A stretch of DNA of 64,000 bases from Pegoplata infirma. Lineage: Eukaryota; Arthropoda; Insecta; Diptera; Anthomyiidae. Position 1 is the first letter of the stretch. Every line of letters starts with the position of its first letter. This document shows, piece after piece, positions 12,290 through 23,854 of this stretch. Where the stretch lies: the NCBI GenBank assembly GCA_963921195.1, contig OY992536.1, positions 174,662,995 through 174,726,994 of the forward strand. The letters run 5' to 3'. The notes beneath the pieces are model-generated. The model searched no databases. It was not told the origin of the DNA and saw only the letters and a list, made by a program, of their open reading frames with translations. A program made the position numbers and the translations under genes.

Positions 12290-13211
12290 CACAGTGGGGA
12301 AAAATTAATTTTGTTTGTCCGATTTTGCCTACAGGTCACAATTCTTAACCGATTTTAGTTTTTCTTCATTTGAATTTTAGCTAATAAAATTCCTCATCGG
12401 TCTGTCATGGTGGATTTCTTAAAATCGTTTTTGTTTTATTTGAATATTTTTTTAAAGTTCAGAAAATATTAATTTTTTTAGAATTTTTGATCTAAAAAAT
12501 GTAATAGGCAGGGGACGAATAAGCTGTATGGACAAAATTAAAGGTATTTACTTAAACCCCTAATAAATGACATTATTAGCATTAAATCTTCTCATTTTCT
12601 TAACCATTATTGGTAAATAACGTATTTTTGCAAAATTGTTTAACTTCATTTTTCGAATTGACAACGTACCAACTTTTTTTTTTAACAGACTTCAAAATAA
12701 TTTTAAAATTCCAAAAACCATAAGGTAAAATTTAAGCAAAAAATAAAATATTTTTTTTTAAAAAATTTTGTTTACCAATTATAACTAAGCCAAACAAAAT
12801 CTTTAATCTAAGAAAGATTTCATTGAAATTAGTACATTATTTTTAAAGATATAGGCTTTTAAAAGTGAAAATTCTTTCATTTTTGTCTGGTAATAAAAAC
12901 CAAAATAATAATATATTTTCAAATACTAATCACGTCGTTGATAAGGGGTTCCAATACCTTCAATTTAGTCTATAAAGCATATTAGTCCCATGCTAATACA
13001 TTTTTTATTGCAAAAATAGGGAAAAAATTAAAAATTTCTGAACTTTAGGAAAATATAAAAAGTAATTCGAAAACTTTTTTCAAAAATCCACCACGATAGA
13101 TCGATGCAGAATTTTATTACCTAAAACACAGAAAAAGAAAAACCAAAATCGGTTAAGAATTGCGACCTGTAGGCAAAATTGGACAAAAAAAGTAAATTTT
13201 TCCCCACTGTG
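12290..13211. mobile_element. Transib-like non-autonomous element, CGGCG duplication
   Basis: Both ends start with CACAGTGGGGAAAAATT in inverted orientation, and the inverted match runs more than 70 bp (TTTTGCCTACAGGTC, AATTCTTAACCGATTTT). It is flanked by the 5-bp duplication CGGCG (12285-12289 and 13212-13216). A CACAGTG heptamer with a GC-rich 5-bp duplication is the pattern known for Transib, the family related to RAG1. The 922 bp encode no transposase. Confidence 0.75.
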
Positions 13212-13216
13212 CGGCG

Positions 13217-13709
13217 ACTCCTTGCCACAGCTGGGCAGTGACTACTCCTGTTGAAGCGCATCTTTTACAACTAGCGTCTTAAGTAAGTCCAATATTCTTG
13301 GCATGGATGCCGATAAAACAATGACCAGTTATTATCCCAGTCAGAGCTCGGCATTCCCTTCTCGTAAGTGATAGTAGATATTTAGTTATCCCTTGATCAC
13401 AAGTTGGTCACAAAGTTCTGCTGATTTTGCATGTTGTCAGTTCTCTCCACCTCCTGTTTGCCTTTGCAACATTGAGGGAATTCCGTTTAAATTTATAGTG
13501 TTGAAGTGGTGGTAAAACTGGCACCATGGTACCTAAAACATCAGCTCCAAGTTTTGCGAGTTCATCTGCCTTTTCATTTCCCTGTATTCCGTTGTGTCCT
13601 GGTACCCATAATAAATTAACCTGGTTGTGTAGACACAGCATCTGCAAGTTCTCGTAACATTGTAAAACTATTTTAGATTTAATATAATATCCTTGAAGAG
13701 CCTTCAGCC
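13217..13709 (-). pseudogene. RNase H and C-terminal part of a LINE ORF2, frameshifted
   Basis: The open minus-strand frame from about 13709 to 13408 reads through WVPGHNGIQGNEKADELAK, the classical third and fourth conserved blocks of retrotransposon RNase H with the catalytic His and Asp neighbourhood. It stops at about 13408, but another frame continues with ALTGIITGHCFIGIHA and a Cys-rich piece, the usual sequence following RNase H in these LINEs. So at least one frameshift lies near 13405. A third piece (RSITGQLSFGTLEDI) lies beyond the Transib insertion at about 12290-12175. The upstream endonuclease and RT are absent because of 5' truncation. A short run of codons upstream of 13709 is flanking DNA fused to the frame. 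Not functional. Confidence 0.8.
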
Positions 13710-13722
13710 TTCGTGTCCCGTA

Positions 13723-14040
13723 AAGTACACCCAATTTTTTTTTTCATTAAAAACTTTTTTTCATAAAAAAGATTTTTTTATCGACAAACACAGACAAACA
13801 GATTGATGGATGTCACTTAAATGTTTTAGAAACCTTTACGGATCAAAAATATATAAACATAATGGGGTCCTCGAAATATATTTTGCTGCGTTTTGCATGG
13901 AATGACAAATTAATACCGCGTTTTTTTTTCTAGAAAAATTTTGCCTTAGAAAGATCACCTATTTATACAGCAAAACATTACATGATTCAATGGTTTGGGC
14001 AAGAGTACAAACTTCGAAGACATTTTTAATATTTAGCCCG
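13723..14040. other. Non-coding stretch with a decayed end module
   Basis: Near 13790-13915 it has CAGACAAACAGATTGATGG, TATATAAACATAATGGGGTCC and GGAATGACAAAT, a diverged copy of the end of the hairpin-start repeats. Otherwise nothing. Confidence 0.4.
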
Positions 14041-14155
14041 CCTTTTAATCCCAGGTTTTGAAAAACGTTAAAACAAAAAACGCAATTTTCTTAGTTCCAT
14101 GTGAACATGTTTGTTTTTCGCTGGACAATTGGTGTGGAATGCCTTATATTCAAAT
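14040..14155. repeat. Solo end of the GAGGCATTCC foldback family
   Basis: AACGCAATTTTCTTAGTT and ATTGGTGTGGAATGCCT match the right end of the foldback at 27079-28160. Only this end is present. Confidence 0.5.
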
Positions 14156-14882
14156 TGCAGTTGATATTTTAATAACCTTCACTTATTGCATCGCTTAACA
14201 ATTTATGAACGAAAATTTAAAAACTTGAAAATTTTGAAACATTTCACATAATCTAAAAATAAAAAATGTTTTTTTTTTTTAATTCTAATTGGTAAAAGTT
14301 TTTCTTAAACTGCACCTCCTCCCCAAACCCCCAAATAATAGTGACCCTTCTACGGGAAAAATAACAAAATCCAAACGGCTACCAAGTTCAAAAGATTGCA
14401 ATACCAGTGCATTAAAAATAATATTTTTGATGTTTAAATTGACGCGTATAGTTGATTAAAATAGACTACATTCTGGAAAAAATATTAATAACATTTTTAT
14501 GGAGCAATTTTACTAAAGCGTTGCACCTTAAAAAAATTAAAGTTCTTAAAATTTTTAAAATTTTTTTTAATGTTAAATTACTCTTAAAAACTGCTCAAAA
14601 TAGAGCACATTAGTTAAAAGTGTTTCAAAGCAGCGTTTGAGACTAATTGAGCTTGTGGTGTGGAATGCCTAATATTCGAATTGCAGTTAATATTTTAATA
14701 ACCTTCACTTATTGCATCGTTTAACAATTTATGAACGAAAATGTAAAAAAACCTCGAAAATTTTGATAAATTGTACATAACCTAAAAATGCAAAATGTTT
14801 TTTTTTCATTCTAATTGGTAAAAGTTTTTCCTTAACTGCACATCCTCCCCAAACCCCCAAATAATAGTGACCCTCTTATGGA
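14141..14882 (+). repeat. Direct duplication of about 220 bp flanking a MITE fragment
   Basis: Segments 14141-14355 and 14656-14880 are about 90% alike, both running from GTGTGGAATGCCT through CTTCACTTATTGCATCG to CCAAACCCCCAAATAATAG. Between them 14445-14650 is a partial copy of the MITE at 17621-17925. Confidence 0.7.
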
Positions 14883-16451
14883 AAACAAGTGAGAGTTTTA
14901 AATTCGGCTGTGCCGAATCTTGTATACCCTCCAACGTTCACAAAAAAAAAATAAAAAAAATTGCAGGGGCGTTTTTTGGTGGGGGGGGGGGGTTTCGGGG
15001 GTCCTTGGGGACACCTTTTCTCTGGTCAAAAATGTTTACAAATTTAATTACTATGCTTTTTGAACAAAAGATATACAATTTCATCATTATATAAATTATT
15101 TGCTAATATCCACGCCCACAAGGGGGGCGGACCAAAAAAAAAAGTAATTTTCAAATCCCCTGGGTTCATGTCCAAGACTTTTAACTTTTTTAAGCATAAA
15201 AATGTTTCATTTGTTTGACAAAAATACAAAAAAACCTATAAAAAGTTACCTTTTTTTCATTGGTTGGTTTACTTCGTCAAGGGGTAACTTTTTCCCCCCT
15301 GCACTATAGGGAATTTAAAAGGAATTGTTGGCCAAAAGTCAATTTTTGATGTGTTCAAAAAAACTTTTTTCGGATGCCATTATACAGTAAACTATATACA
15401 AGTAAGCTAGCACACATATTTTTGTACACCAAACTCTTTTACCGCTATTACGGAGGCGTCAAAAACAAAATTTAATTTTTTATTATTTTTTTTTTTTAAT
15501 TTTGGAGAACATAACTTATTACAAAATTAACGTACTTAAAATCCCGTATTAAAATCTTTTGAAATTTATTTCAATTATCAATAGAGCAAATAAATATATT
15601 TTGTACAAAGTACAGGTTTAAAATGTTGACTTATATATTTTTTTAATTTTTCTATTTAATTAATTTTTTTCTTTTTTAAACCAAATATATTTGTGGACTG
15701 CTACTTTTTTTGCATATAATTGCATACTCCCATATCTCTATGAGGTATTGGGAAACTCTTTATGAGTAAGATGTATTCATCCGCTAAGCCATGCGGCTCC
15801 ATGGGGAAAAGATATTTAGTGATGTCCGTCCGACCGTCAGTCGGTCTGACTGTCTGGGGAATGCACGATGCTGTCCAAACCAAAAGAGCTAGTCACCTGA
15901 TGTTTGGCACGAATATGTCTTATAGTCTTACGATGTTCAAGTTTGTAAATGGGCAAAATTGGAACATGTGAAAAAAAGCTCCCCCTTTAATAACTTAGTG
16001 TAGCTACGCAAAATCCTATATTTTAGATTTTTTTTGTACATTTGCTTAAAAATTAAAAAAAAATACGCCACAAGAAGTTCAAAGCCCTGCACTTGGACCA
16101 AAGGCACTAGGAAAATTATTTTTTTGCCCGCCCCCTTTTGTGGGCGTGGATGTAAAAATTATTGACAAATTTATATTACAAAATTGCATTAAAAAGCCGA
16201 TTTGTTAGGCCAGAACATGCCAATTTTTTATACAGGGCCTTAAAACTTACCGCCAAATAAACTTGCCAAATTTTGAGGCAATATCCCAACTTTTGGAGTT
16301 TTGGCCAGAAAATACCTGAAAATTCCCTATAGTGCCCTGGTCCGATTTGGCCCATCTCCGAACTTAACCAGCCTATGAACATAAGACATACTATTTATGC
16401 AAAATTTCAGGAGCATAGCCCTTTTATTTTGGACTGTATCGTGTCTTCCAC

Positions 16452-16512
16452 AGACGGACGGACGGACGGACGGACAGACGGACGGACGGACAGACGGACG
16501 GACGGACGGACA
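16452..16512 (+). repeat. (GACG)n microsatellite
   Basis: About 60 bp of GACGGACGGACGG with AGAC interruptions; a shorter version is at 2950-2996 in the same position of another copy. Confidence 0.85.
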
Positions 16513-16627
16513 TCGCTAGAATGTCTTAGAATCGATCACTGATCAATAATATATATACTTCATGGGGTCCCAGACTGATATTTCGATGCGTTACATACGG
16601 AATGACAAAGTGAGTATACCCCCATAC

Positions 16628-17424
16628 CAGGGTTGCAAAAGTTGGTACAATTGTACCATTTTTGGTACAATTCGAAGCTCAAAAGTACAATGGTACACCA
16701 ATGACTCATTTGGTACAATTTTAAATCCTTCTCAGATTATGTTTTTATAAAATTTACACAGATTATAGTTTTGATTGATTTACTGTGTCGACTGGATCCA
16801 TGTTTGGCCAGATCTGATATTGGTGTAAAAATACGTATAAACCAAATTTGAGTGAAATAGGCTAATATTGTACCAATAGGCAGATTTAAGTAAATATCGG
16901 GAGGACGTTTAGACAACGTACTGGAAAACATCGCAATATCGACTCAAAAATTGATTCTGCGTCGAACGGTATATAACGATAGCTTCCAGCCCTGTCAATG
17001 TGCCAAAAGAGTACTTCTTTCAAAAAATACATGGGGGTATTCAGAGGTCTACTTGCCAGCCCTGTTACTGGTGGTAAAAGAGTACCATTCTTTCTTGAAA
17101 AATACATGTATTTTTTGAAAAAAAGTAATGTTTTGCTACATTGCCAGCGCTCACAGTAAGATTCTGAAGACCTCTCATGTATTCTGAAATGTATTTTCAA
17201 AAATTCCTCATTTTCCACCAATACTATGACTCTGAATACCACCTGATACACTTTTAAAGCACAAATAAAGTACAAATGTTAATTTTGTAAAAATTTGTTT
17301 TTAATCAATGTTTTTTCGTTCCTTTTTTTAATGAAAATAAAAAAATTTGGTACAATTAGGGTCGAAAAAGTACAATTTTGTGAGCTCGTTGGTACAATTT
17401 TGATGTACTCATTTTGCAACCCTG
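16628..17424. mobile_element. hAT-type non-autonomous element, 8-bp duplication CCCCATAC
   Basis: Ends are CAGGGTTGCAAAA and its inverse TTTTGCAACCCTG. The flanks repeat CCCCATAC exactly (16620-16627 and 17425-17432). Subterminal GGTACAATT and GTACAA motifs recur on both sides. The interior has GTATTTTCAAAAAT-like reiterations but no transposase. TIR and 8-bp duplication point to hAT. Confidence 0.85.
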
Positions 17425-17620
17425 CCCCATACTGTAGTTGGAGGGTATAAAAATTGATAAATGAAATCAATTTTCGGAATGAAATCAATTTTATGCAATT
17501 CAATTCTACTTTGATTTTTGAAAGTGATTTAATTCCGAAAAAAATAATATTCGTTTTGGGTTTTACGAGTAAACCATTTTTTTTTCAAATCCGAACGGAA
17601 TTGAGTCTGTGACATGCCTA

Positions 17621-17925
17621 ATAGAGTACATTCTGGAAAAAAAATTAATAGAATTTTTATGAAGCAATTTTGGTACAGCGTTGCATCTTAAAAAAATTAA
17701 AGTTCTTAAAATTTTTAAAATTTTTCTTTAATGCTTAAGTAGTCTTAAAAGCTGCTCAAAATAGAGCACATTCGTTAAAACTGTTTCCAAGCAGCTTTTG
17801 AGACTAACTGAAATTAAAAGAACAAAAAAAGTTTAATAACACAACTTTACATCTTTAGGATGCAACGCGGCAACAAAATTGCTCTATGGAAACTGTATTG
17901 ATATTATTACCGGAATGTACTCTAT
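17621..17925. mobile_element. 305-bp foldback MITE (ATAGAGTACATTC ends)
   Basis: ATAGAGTACATTCTGG and the inverse CCGGAATGTACTCTAT bound it, and inner arms repeat AGCAATTTTG and GCGTTGCATC. No clear target duplication. A partial copy lies at 14445-14650. The stretch 17453-17620 before it is AT-rich without features. Confidence 0.65.
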
Positions 17926-18460
17926 GCCCAACTTTTGGTGTTCACTTTTTGAAAAACCGACATATTTTTTTTAATGCACTTTAGGCTCAAAAAAAAAGTT
18001 TGTACAATAACATAAAATGAAAAAAAAATCGTTATTGAAATATTTTCATGTAAAGGAATGTTCGAAAGGAATTTCTTCAAGCCTTCGAATGATACCAATT
18101 TTATCCAAATCGGATAAGTAATTTCTAAGATATTTAAGAAAAACTTTGAAGGTCCGCCTACTTTAAAGGGGGCGTGACCACTCAAGTTTGACTGCACATT
18201 TTTACTCTGTAAGGTCAAAAAAAAAACAATTAAATTAAATAAATCGAAATTTCGGTTTACATATTGTTGACACCGTCACACGGTTCGGGATTCCCTGGGT
18301 AGTTCTTTGGACCTCTAAATTATTCCTATCTAGGGGACAATTCTTTGGGCCTCTAATTATTTCTTCCCAGTTCAAGTTGTCCTGTTGTTAGCTGGATGCC
18401 TTTATTGTGAGCCACCTTAATGTGGCAACAGAACAGCAACAGGTTCCCCTTTCTTTTAAG
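17926..18460. other. Non-coding, unrecognised
   Basis: Contains a GGGGGCGTGACCACTCAAG motif (about 18167-18186) of the kind seen in fly repeats, and a segment 18280-18430 with repeated TTCTTTGGrCCTCTAA. No gene. Confidence 0.35.
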
Positions 18461-18468
18461 GTTGAAAT

Positions 18469-18664
18469 CATAGAGAAACATAGAGGCGAAGGCGTCAAAA
18501 ATTGAGTTGTCAAAGTACAACTTGTATACATTTATTTGTTGTCAAAGTACGCCTTGTAAACATGTATTGTGTGGTGAATTCACATCGACAACGTACGTGT
18601 GAGAAATTAGAAAAAGATAGTGATATTATTTTTTCTTTCACCTTCGCCTCTATGTTTCTCTATG
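18469..18664. mobile_element. 196-bp hAT-type MITE, duplication GTTGAAAT
   Basis: Perfect 24-bp inverted ends beginning CATAGAGAAACATAGAGG and an exact 8-bp duplication GTTGAAAT (18461-18468, 18665-18672). Perfect TIRs suggest a recent insertion. Direct sub-repeats TTGTCAAAGTAC occur inside. Confidence 0.9.
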
Positions 18665-18672
18665 GTTGAAAT

Positions 18673-19310
18673 AAAAACACTTGTTTTTTATTTTAATGTG
18701 AACAGTGTGGTTTACTTAATTAATAGAAAGTTTCTAGGTTCTAAGTAATATTTTTTAATTTACACTGTTAATGACGGCTGGTCTGCACGAGTTATTTTTA
18801 AACACAATCATTCAATATTTTACTGTAATTACTTTGTTACAATTTTTTTCTTTTCCTGCATCATCCTTTGCCTCTTATATAGAATCAGTTATGGAATTGA
18901 CCATTTTCATAAGACTAACGAATCGATTCGTTGTGGTTGGGTTACCATAATTAACTTTATATGCTAGTAAATGAATTGTAACGTATTTGCGGTTGTTGTT
19001 ACATTGTGGTGAAAATAAACAAATAATATACTCAAAGTGCCATTAACGAAACATACAAATATGTACAAATGTATACTTGCGAATGTGGGTTTATATGAAA
19101 TTAATTTAAAATGGATTTTTTAAGTATTTATGTATGTTGTATATTTCATTTTTTGTTTATTCATTTTGCATGTAATGGTTCAACTTTTTAACATCGAAAA
19201 TGACGATGAAGGATAAATAAGTAATAAATATCAAAAGTAATTGCTAATAATAAATAGCTCATCCTTAAATGAGCTATTCGGAAGTTAATCCGATCGAATC
19301 CAGTATTTTT
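18673..19310. other. Non-coding, nothing recognised
   Basis: No open frame, TIR or satellite that I can support. Confidence 0.35.
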
Positions 19311-19395
19311 TAGCCATGTTTTTTCTAATTTTAAAATTGAAGCAGGACCCCACCTCAGTTTCACTATTTGCAATGTTTTTTTTATTTACAATCAA
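19311..19395. repeat. Fragment related to the 8.2/10.75-kb inverted arms
   Basis: AATTTTAAAATTGAAGCAGG and CCCACCTCAGTTTCACTAT match the arm segment at 10755-10795 apart from a few changes. Shows that this arm segment is dispersed. Confidence 0.5.
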
Positions 19396-19489
19396 ATTTT
19401 CTTTTTTATTAAAAAAAAAAAATTGTTATCAAATTTATTAACGTCTTTTCTTTTATTTATTAGGCTTGATATGGGCGTTTAAAGAAGCG

Positions 19490-20180
19490 CTTTTTTGACA
19501 ATATTGACTTTTGGACAGTTTTTTAATATTTTCGTACACGAAAATCGTAAGTCGTATGAAAAAACTTATAAATACAATATTGTTTTTTAAATTATAAAGA
19601 TTTAAAATTTGTAAGTTTGTTTTGTTTTCTAAATTAAAAAAAAAAAAATTAAAACTATATTTGAATGTCCTTTTTTCCTGAGAAGGACACCATGGATTTC
19701 AAAAACAAAACTTTATATTGAAGCTTAGATTGTCTTTTTAACGTTGTTAAAATTTCAGAGATGCGTTTTTTCGTATTGTTGAGCAATAAATTTTCAAAGT
19801 TTTTAGTGAGCCAAAAATTTGATTTTTTTTTTTAATTTTGAAAAAAAAAAATCAAATATTTGGCTTCAGACAGTTCTTTTGCGTTTTTTTACTCAAAAAC
19901 CGTAAGTTTTATGAAAAAACTTTCAGTGACAATATTGTTGATAATATTATGGAGATCTAAAATTTAGAAACAAAAAAAATCCAAAAAATTAAAAAAAAAA
20001 AAAAAATTAATATTGGTATGTCCTTTTCTCCTTTTAAGGACACCATGGATTTCCAAAACCAAAATTTTTGGTAATTGCTAGGAATGGCCTTTTAACGCTT
20101 TTAAAATTTCGGGGAGGTGTTTTTTCGTATTGTCGAGCAATAAATTTTCAAAATTGGTGATATAGCAAAATTTTTGGTTA
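19490..20180 (+). repeat. Two diverged tandem copies of a 355-bp unit
   Basis: Shared landmarks recur about 355 bp apart: GACACCATGGATTTC at 19686 and 20039, and TCGTATTGTsGAGCAATAAA at about 19771 and 20126. No function evident. A GGGGTCATTTTTGACCCCC palindrome follows near 20353. Confidence 0.65.
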
Positions 20181-20634
20181 TATATATACTTTTTATTGAA
20201 TGGGTCATTTTTGACCACCTACCAAGAAGGGTTAACGATTTTTTAAAGACAAAAGTATTAATACGAAACAATAGTTGGGGTAAAAAACACAAAAGCCGTT
20301 TTATACTTGTTAATAGCACAAAATTTAAGCTCTAAACTTAAAATTTTCTGCGGGGTCATTTTTGACCCCCGGCCAACGTGGGTTAAATACGTCTTAGATC
20401 GGTAAGATTTCATGACAGGCTTAAAGTTATCTAATAGAATGCTACGAAATCAAAAAACAGTTAATTTTCCTAAAAATTAAATTTATAAGATTTTATTAAT
20501 TCAAATTATTGATAAAACTGACATTTCCTTGAAGTACGCTAACTTTCCCCCGCGATTCCCGAAAAGTAGCCCGACGGATATCTGCCATATCTCACAGTTT
20601 TCTTTTCGAAGGTGTTCTTAATGAATTCAGAAAG

Positions 20635-22256
20635 AAACAAGTAAAAAAAGTTAAATTCGGCTTTGCCGAATGTATTGATACCCTCCACAATGCACACAGG
20701 GCCAGCATGATCCAATTCCGGCCAAAAGTCTTTATCGTTGTTGGATCTATCTGAAAATGTGCTTCTAGAGGAATTCGAGGTCGCTGATTTCAAAATTTAG
20801 CTAAAACCAAAAAACTCAAAATGGCGGATCCAATATGGCGGACAATTTTTTTTTAAATTGTCCGATTGAACTCAAATTTTGTTTTATGCGGGTCTTGGAG
20901 CTACTGAATAAGAATTGTTACTCCGAATTTTAAAAAACAAAATGGCGGACTAAATATGATTCTTAAAGTTTAAAGAATGATCCAGCTCCGGCTAAAAGTC
21001 TTTATCGTTGTTGGATCCAGCTGAAAATGTGCTTCTGTAGTATTTCGGGGTCTCTGATTTCGAAATTTAACTAAAAACGAAAAAAATCAAAATGGCGCAT
21101 CCAATATGGCGGACAAATTTTTTTAATAATTGTCCGATTTAACTCAAATTTAGTTTTAAGGGGGCGTGAATTTTTAAAAACAAAATGGCGGACTAAATAT
21201 GCTTAGTAAAGTTTGTTGCTAGTAATTAAAAAACAGTTATATTCCTTTTCTTTGTTGAAGCTAGCTGAAAGTGTGGCCTAGTAAATTTCCGGGTCTGTTA
21301 TCTTAAAATCGAATTGATAAAATTCAATATGGCGGAAACAATATGGCGGCTAGATTTTTTAACTTTGTCTGATCTAACTAAAAATTAGTTTTAAGAGTAT
21401 TAAGAGTGTCTGAAATTAAATCTACGCACATATCTTTTATATACTTATATATATTTTTTAATTTTTGATATAAATATGGAAATGGTGTAAATGACTTTTA
21501 TAGTTTCAGAAAAGCTCTTGGAAATGGTGACGACAAAGTATTCACTGTTTTCTTTATTTTGGAATTTCAATAAAAAATCTTTGAATTTAATTGGAAATGG
21601 TGTAACTGATATTTTTCATAATTCTACAAAAAAACTAGAAATGTAGATAATTTTTTTGTTCCTACACTTAAGGCACTCTCTGACGATAAAAAAACATTAT
21701 TTTAGGTTAATTTTTTTTTTTTGAAAACAAATCTCGGTCACTGCATATATAGCTGTAATTTCGCCATTTATCATTTCGAGCAAGTTTGGGCAACTTTTTT
21801 CGAAAGATATGGATCCATTCTATATCAAAAAAAAATATAGACCGATTGTATCGAACTGAGGATCGCTGAGTATTTTTACGGCGCGAGGTAAATAGCTAAA
21901 AAATTATAACTTTTTCACAAAAACCGCGTATTGCTGCCAGGCAAATGAGTTATATTTATTCATGTTATTTTCGTTACAAAGGCTTATATATAAGGTTGAA
22001 CCACTCAAACAAAAAGTTAAACATTCGCAATAGAAGTTTGGAAAAAAATTAAAAAAGTATCTCAACTTTTAAAATTTTTTATCAACTTTTTTAACTTTGA
22101 AGACCTGTCAAAGGAAAGGGTGTAATTGGATCATAAAGATAAGTTCAGAAAACCTGCTTCTATATATGCCCAACAAACTGGTAAACATTTTTTGAGAATT
22201 TACAAATAAGGACTTTTGGGCGAAAAACGATCTGTCTGGCCCTCTGTGCAATGTAA
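20635..22256. mobile_element. Element with GCACACAGGGCCAG inverted ends and internal tandem repeats
   Basis: Hairpin start ATTCGGCTTTGCCGAAT at about 20656, then AATGCACACAGGGCCAG; the right end is CTGGCCCTCTGTGCAATG, an inverted match. The left half contains at least two (possibly three) units of about 270 bp (from 20707, 20979 and a degenerate one near 21230) with CGGyCAAAAGTCTTTATCG and AATATGGCGGACAA. The right half (21800-22256) is repeated in inverse at 52096-52555. Confidence 0.6.
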
Positions 22257-22479
22257 TAAAATTATTGGCAAAAAAAAAATTAAAAAAAAAAATCCGCGGA
22301 AAAAAATTTTTGGTGAAAAAAAATCCGCGAAATTCAAAAAATTCGACCGGTACAAAAAAAAATGCATAAAAAAGATTAATTCTAAAGTATCATTATTTTA
22401 TATATATTTTTTTCCTATATTTGTTAGTTACAATTGTATACGGTTTCTGGCATAAATATATAAAAATGAATGATACTGT

Positions 22480-23157
22480 ACAATTTATCGTTTCATTGAA
22501 CATTAAAAAATAACGTCACTTTCACTTTTTTACCAACAAATTCGAAAAAATAACCTACGAAAACATTAAAAAATAATGATTGTTTTGTTATTTTTACCAA
22601 CAAATTTAAAAAAAAAAATTACCTACGACAACATTAAAAATTAATGATTTCGTAGGTTATTTTTATAATTTTTCTATTGAATTATATTTTAAAAAATTGG
22701 TAATAAAATTTTGGGGAATCGATCCCTCAATCAACTTCATTCTGGCCAGACACCCTACCTATCGTGCCAAAGTCACTTGATACAAACATGTTTTCATATT
22801 TCTATAAATAATTTTTTGATATTTGTTTTCTACAAAAAAATAACCCACACAAGTAGGTAAAAACTATTAATTTTTCTTTTAAAAATGACAACAATTAAAA
22901 AAATAGCGCATACAAATCATTAAAAATTAAAGAGAATCACTTATTTTTACTTACAGATCAAAAATAAATGACTTTAAAAATTGAATGCTAATGAAAGTCT
23001 CTATTTTTAATGTAGTTATTTTTGAAACAAAGAACAGAAATAGTCATTTGAAAAAACTGAACATTAAACAAATGTTTTTTCTTTTAAAAACGACAAAACT
23101 TAAAACTTTTTAAATAAACGACAAACAGTTTGTGACATAATTTTTTGAGTGTATACA
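22480..23157. mobile_element. tRNA-like-bearing element, ACACTC right end
   Basis: The right end is AATTTTTTGAGTGTA, the terminus of the TA-flanked ACACTC group. The left part repeats ACCTACGAmAACATTAAAAA (22545-22660). It contains a minus-strand tRNA-like module at 22710-22776. A second, interrupted copy is at 62125-63335. The left terminus was not found. The stretch 22257-22479 to the left is AT-rich with no feature. Confidence 0.55.
22710..22776 (-). other. tRNA-like module
   Basis: Minus strand: box A TGGCACGATAGGTAGGGTG, box B GGGATCGATTCCCC, then AAAATTTTATT. The box B stem GGGATCGATTCCC can still pair at its base. Homologous to 62142-62205. Confidence 0.55.
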
Positions 23158-23854
23158 CTAACATTCTACATTGTATTCATTTAACTTAAAGCAAATTACA
23201 TAAGTCAGTATGCTCAAACCCTCAATTGTATTATAATTTACTTTAACTTTTAACTAAATTTTCATTCTTGACCACCATAATTTATAATAAATTTCTTGTG
23301 AATTCTTTGCAATTTATTTTCATTTTTTTTTTTCTCCATCAGATAAAGTTAAACAGTTTTATGAGTCGTTATGAAAACCTTCTGTAGACATTTACAATTA
23401 TTTATTTTTCCAGTACAATTATCTTTCAACATTTATTGTTATTTTGACCCATTCAAAATGTTAACAAAAAAAAATATGAGTAGATAACATTTTCATTTTG
23501 TATCATTAAGATGAGAGTTCTTTTGCAATGTATTCTGGGTAGTTTATTTGAATCTGTCTTGTTACACAATTTAATTTATTATAATATCAAGGAAAAATAT
23601 AAATAAATTCCTATTATACCTTTATTGTTATTGCTGTTAACCCACAAATGTACAAATGTTGGTAGATTAAAAAAAAGAAGGTTATTTACCTTGAAAATAA
23701 CATATTACAAATTATTGTAAGAAAATAAAATAAAGGCAGAGAACGAAAACTTATTAAAGTTGTTAAAATTAAAAAAAAGAAAAAAAAAAAACAGACACAA
23801 AAATGTAGTAAATCTCCGTATTACCCTATTTGACTAAGGCTGAATTAATAACCC
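23158..23854. other. Non-coding, nothing recognised
   Basis: AT-rich, with A-rich runs near 23765-23790 and no supported feature. Confidence 0.35.

Larger units (their letters stand above)
12093..13709 (-). mobile_element. 5'-truncated non-LTR retrotransposon (RNase H-bearing, I/LOA-like)
   Basis: Both sides carry the 13-bp duplication TTCGTGTCCCGTA (12080-12092 and 13710-13722), the mark of a target-primed insertion. On the minus strand the fragment begins inside an RNase H domain and ends in a 3' tail CCACCCTAACCTAACC. It is split by the Transib-like element at 12290-13211. Elements with RNase H and a CCTAACC tail are typical of I and LOA-type LINEs of flies; the exact clade cannot be fixed from this fragment. 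Confidence 0.8.
14884..17452 (+). mobile_element. Long hairpin-start repeat, interrupted by a hAT element
   Basis: Starts AACAAGTGAGAGTTTT, hairpin ATTCGGC-TGT-GCCGAAT at about 14903-14920, TATACCCTCCAAC at 14922. Ends with a GACG block (16452-16512), ATATATATACTTCATGGGG, TTTCGATGCGTTACATACG, and after the nested insertion GTTGGAGGGTATA. Start and end carry TATACCCTCCAAC in inverted orientation. Inside, GGGGGGCGG near 15120 and GCCCGCCCCCTTTTGTGGG near 16125 form an inverted pair. No convincing protein. Confidence 0.6.

Noticed and set aside
16737..17275. Minus-strand frames in the hAT insert as a transposase remnant
   Set aside because: They contain no recognisable hAT dimerisation or catalytic motifs and overlap subterminal repeats.
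22216..22455. Lys-rich plus-strand frame
   Set aside because: Driven by A runs over the right end of the 20635 element; no homology recognised.
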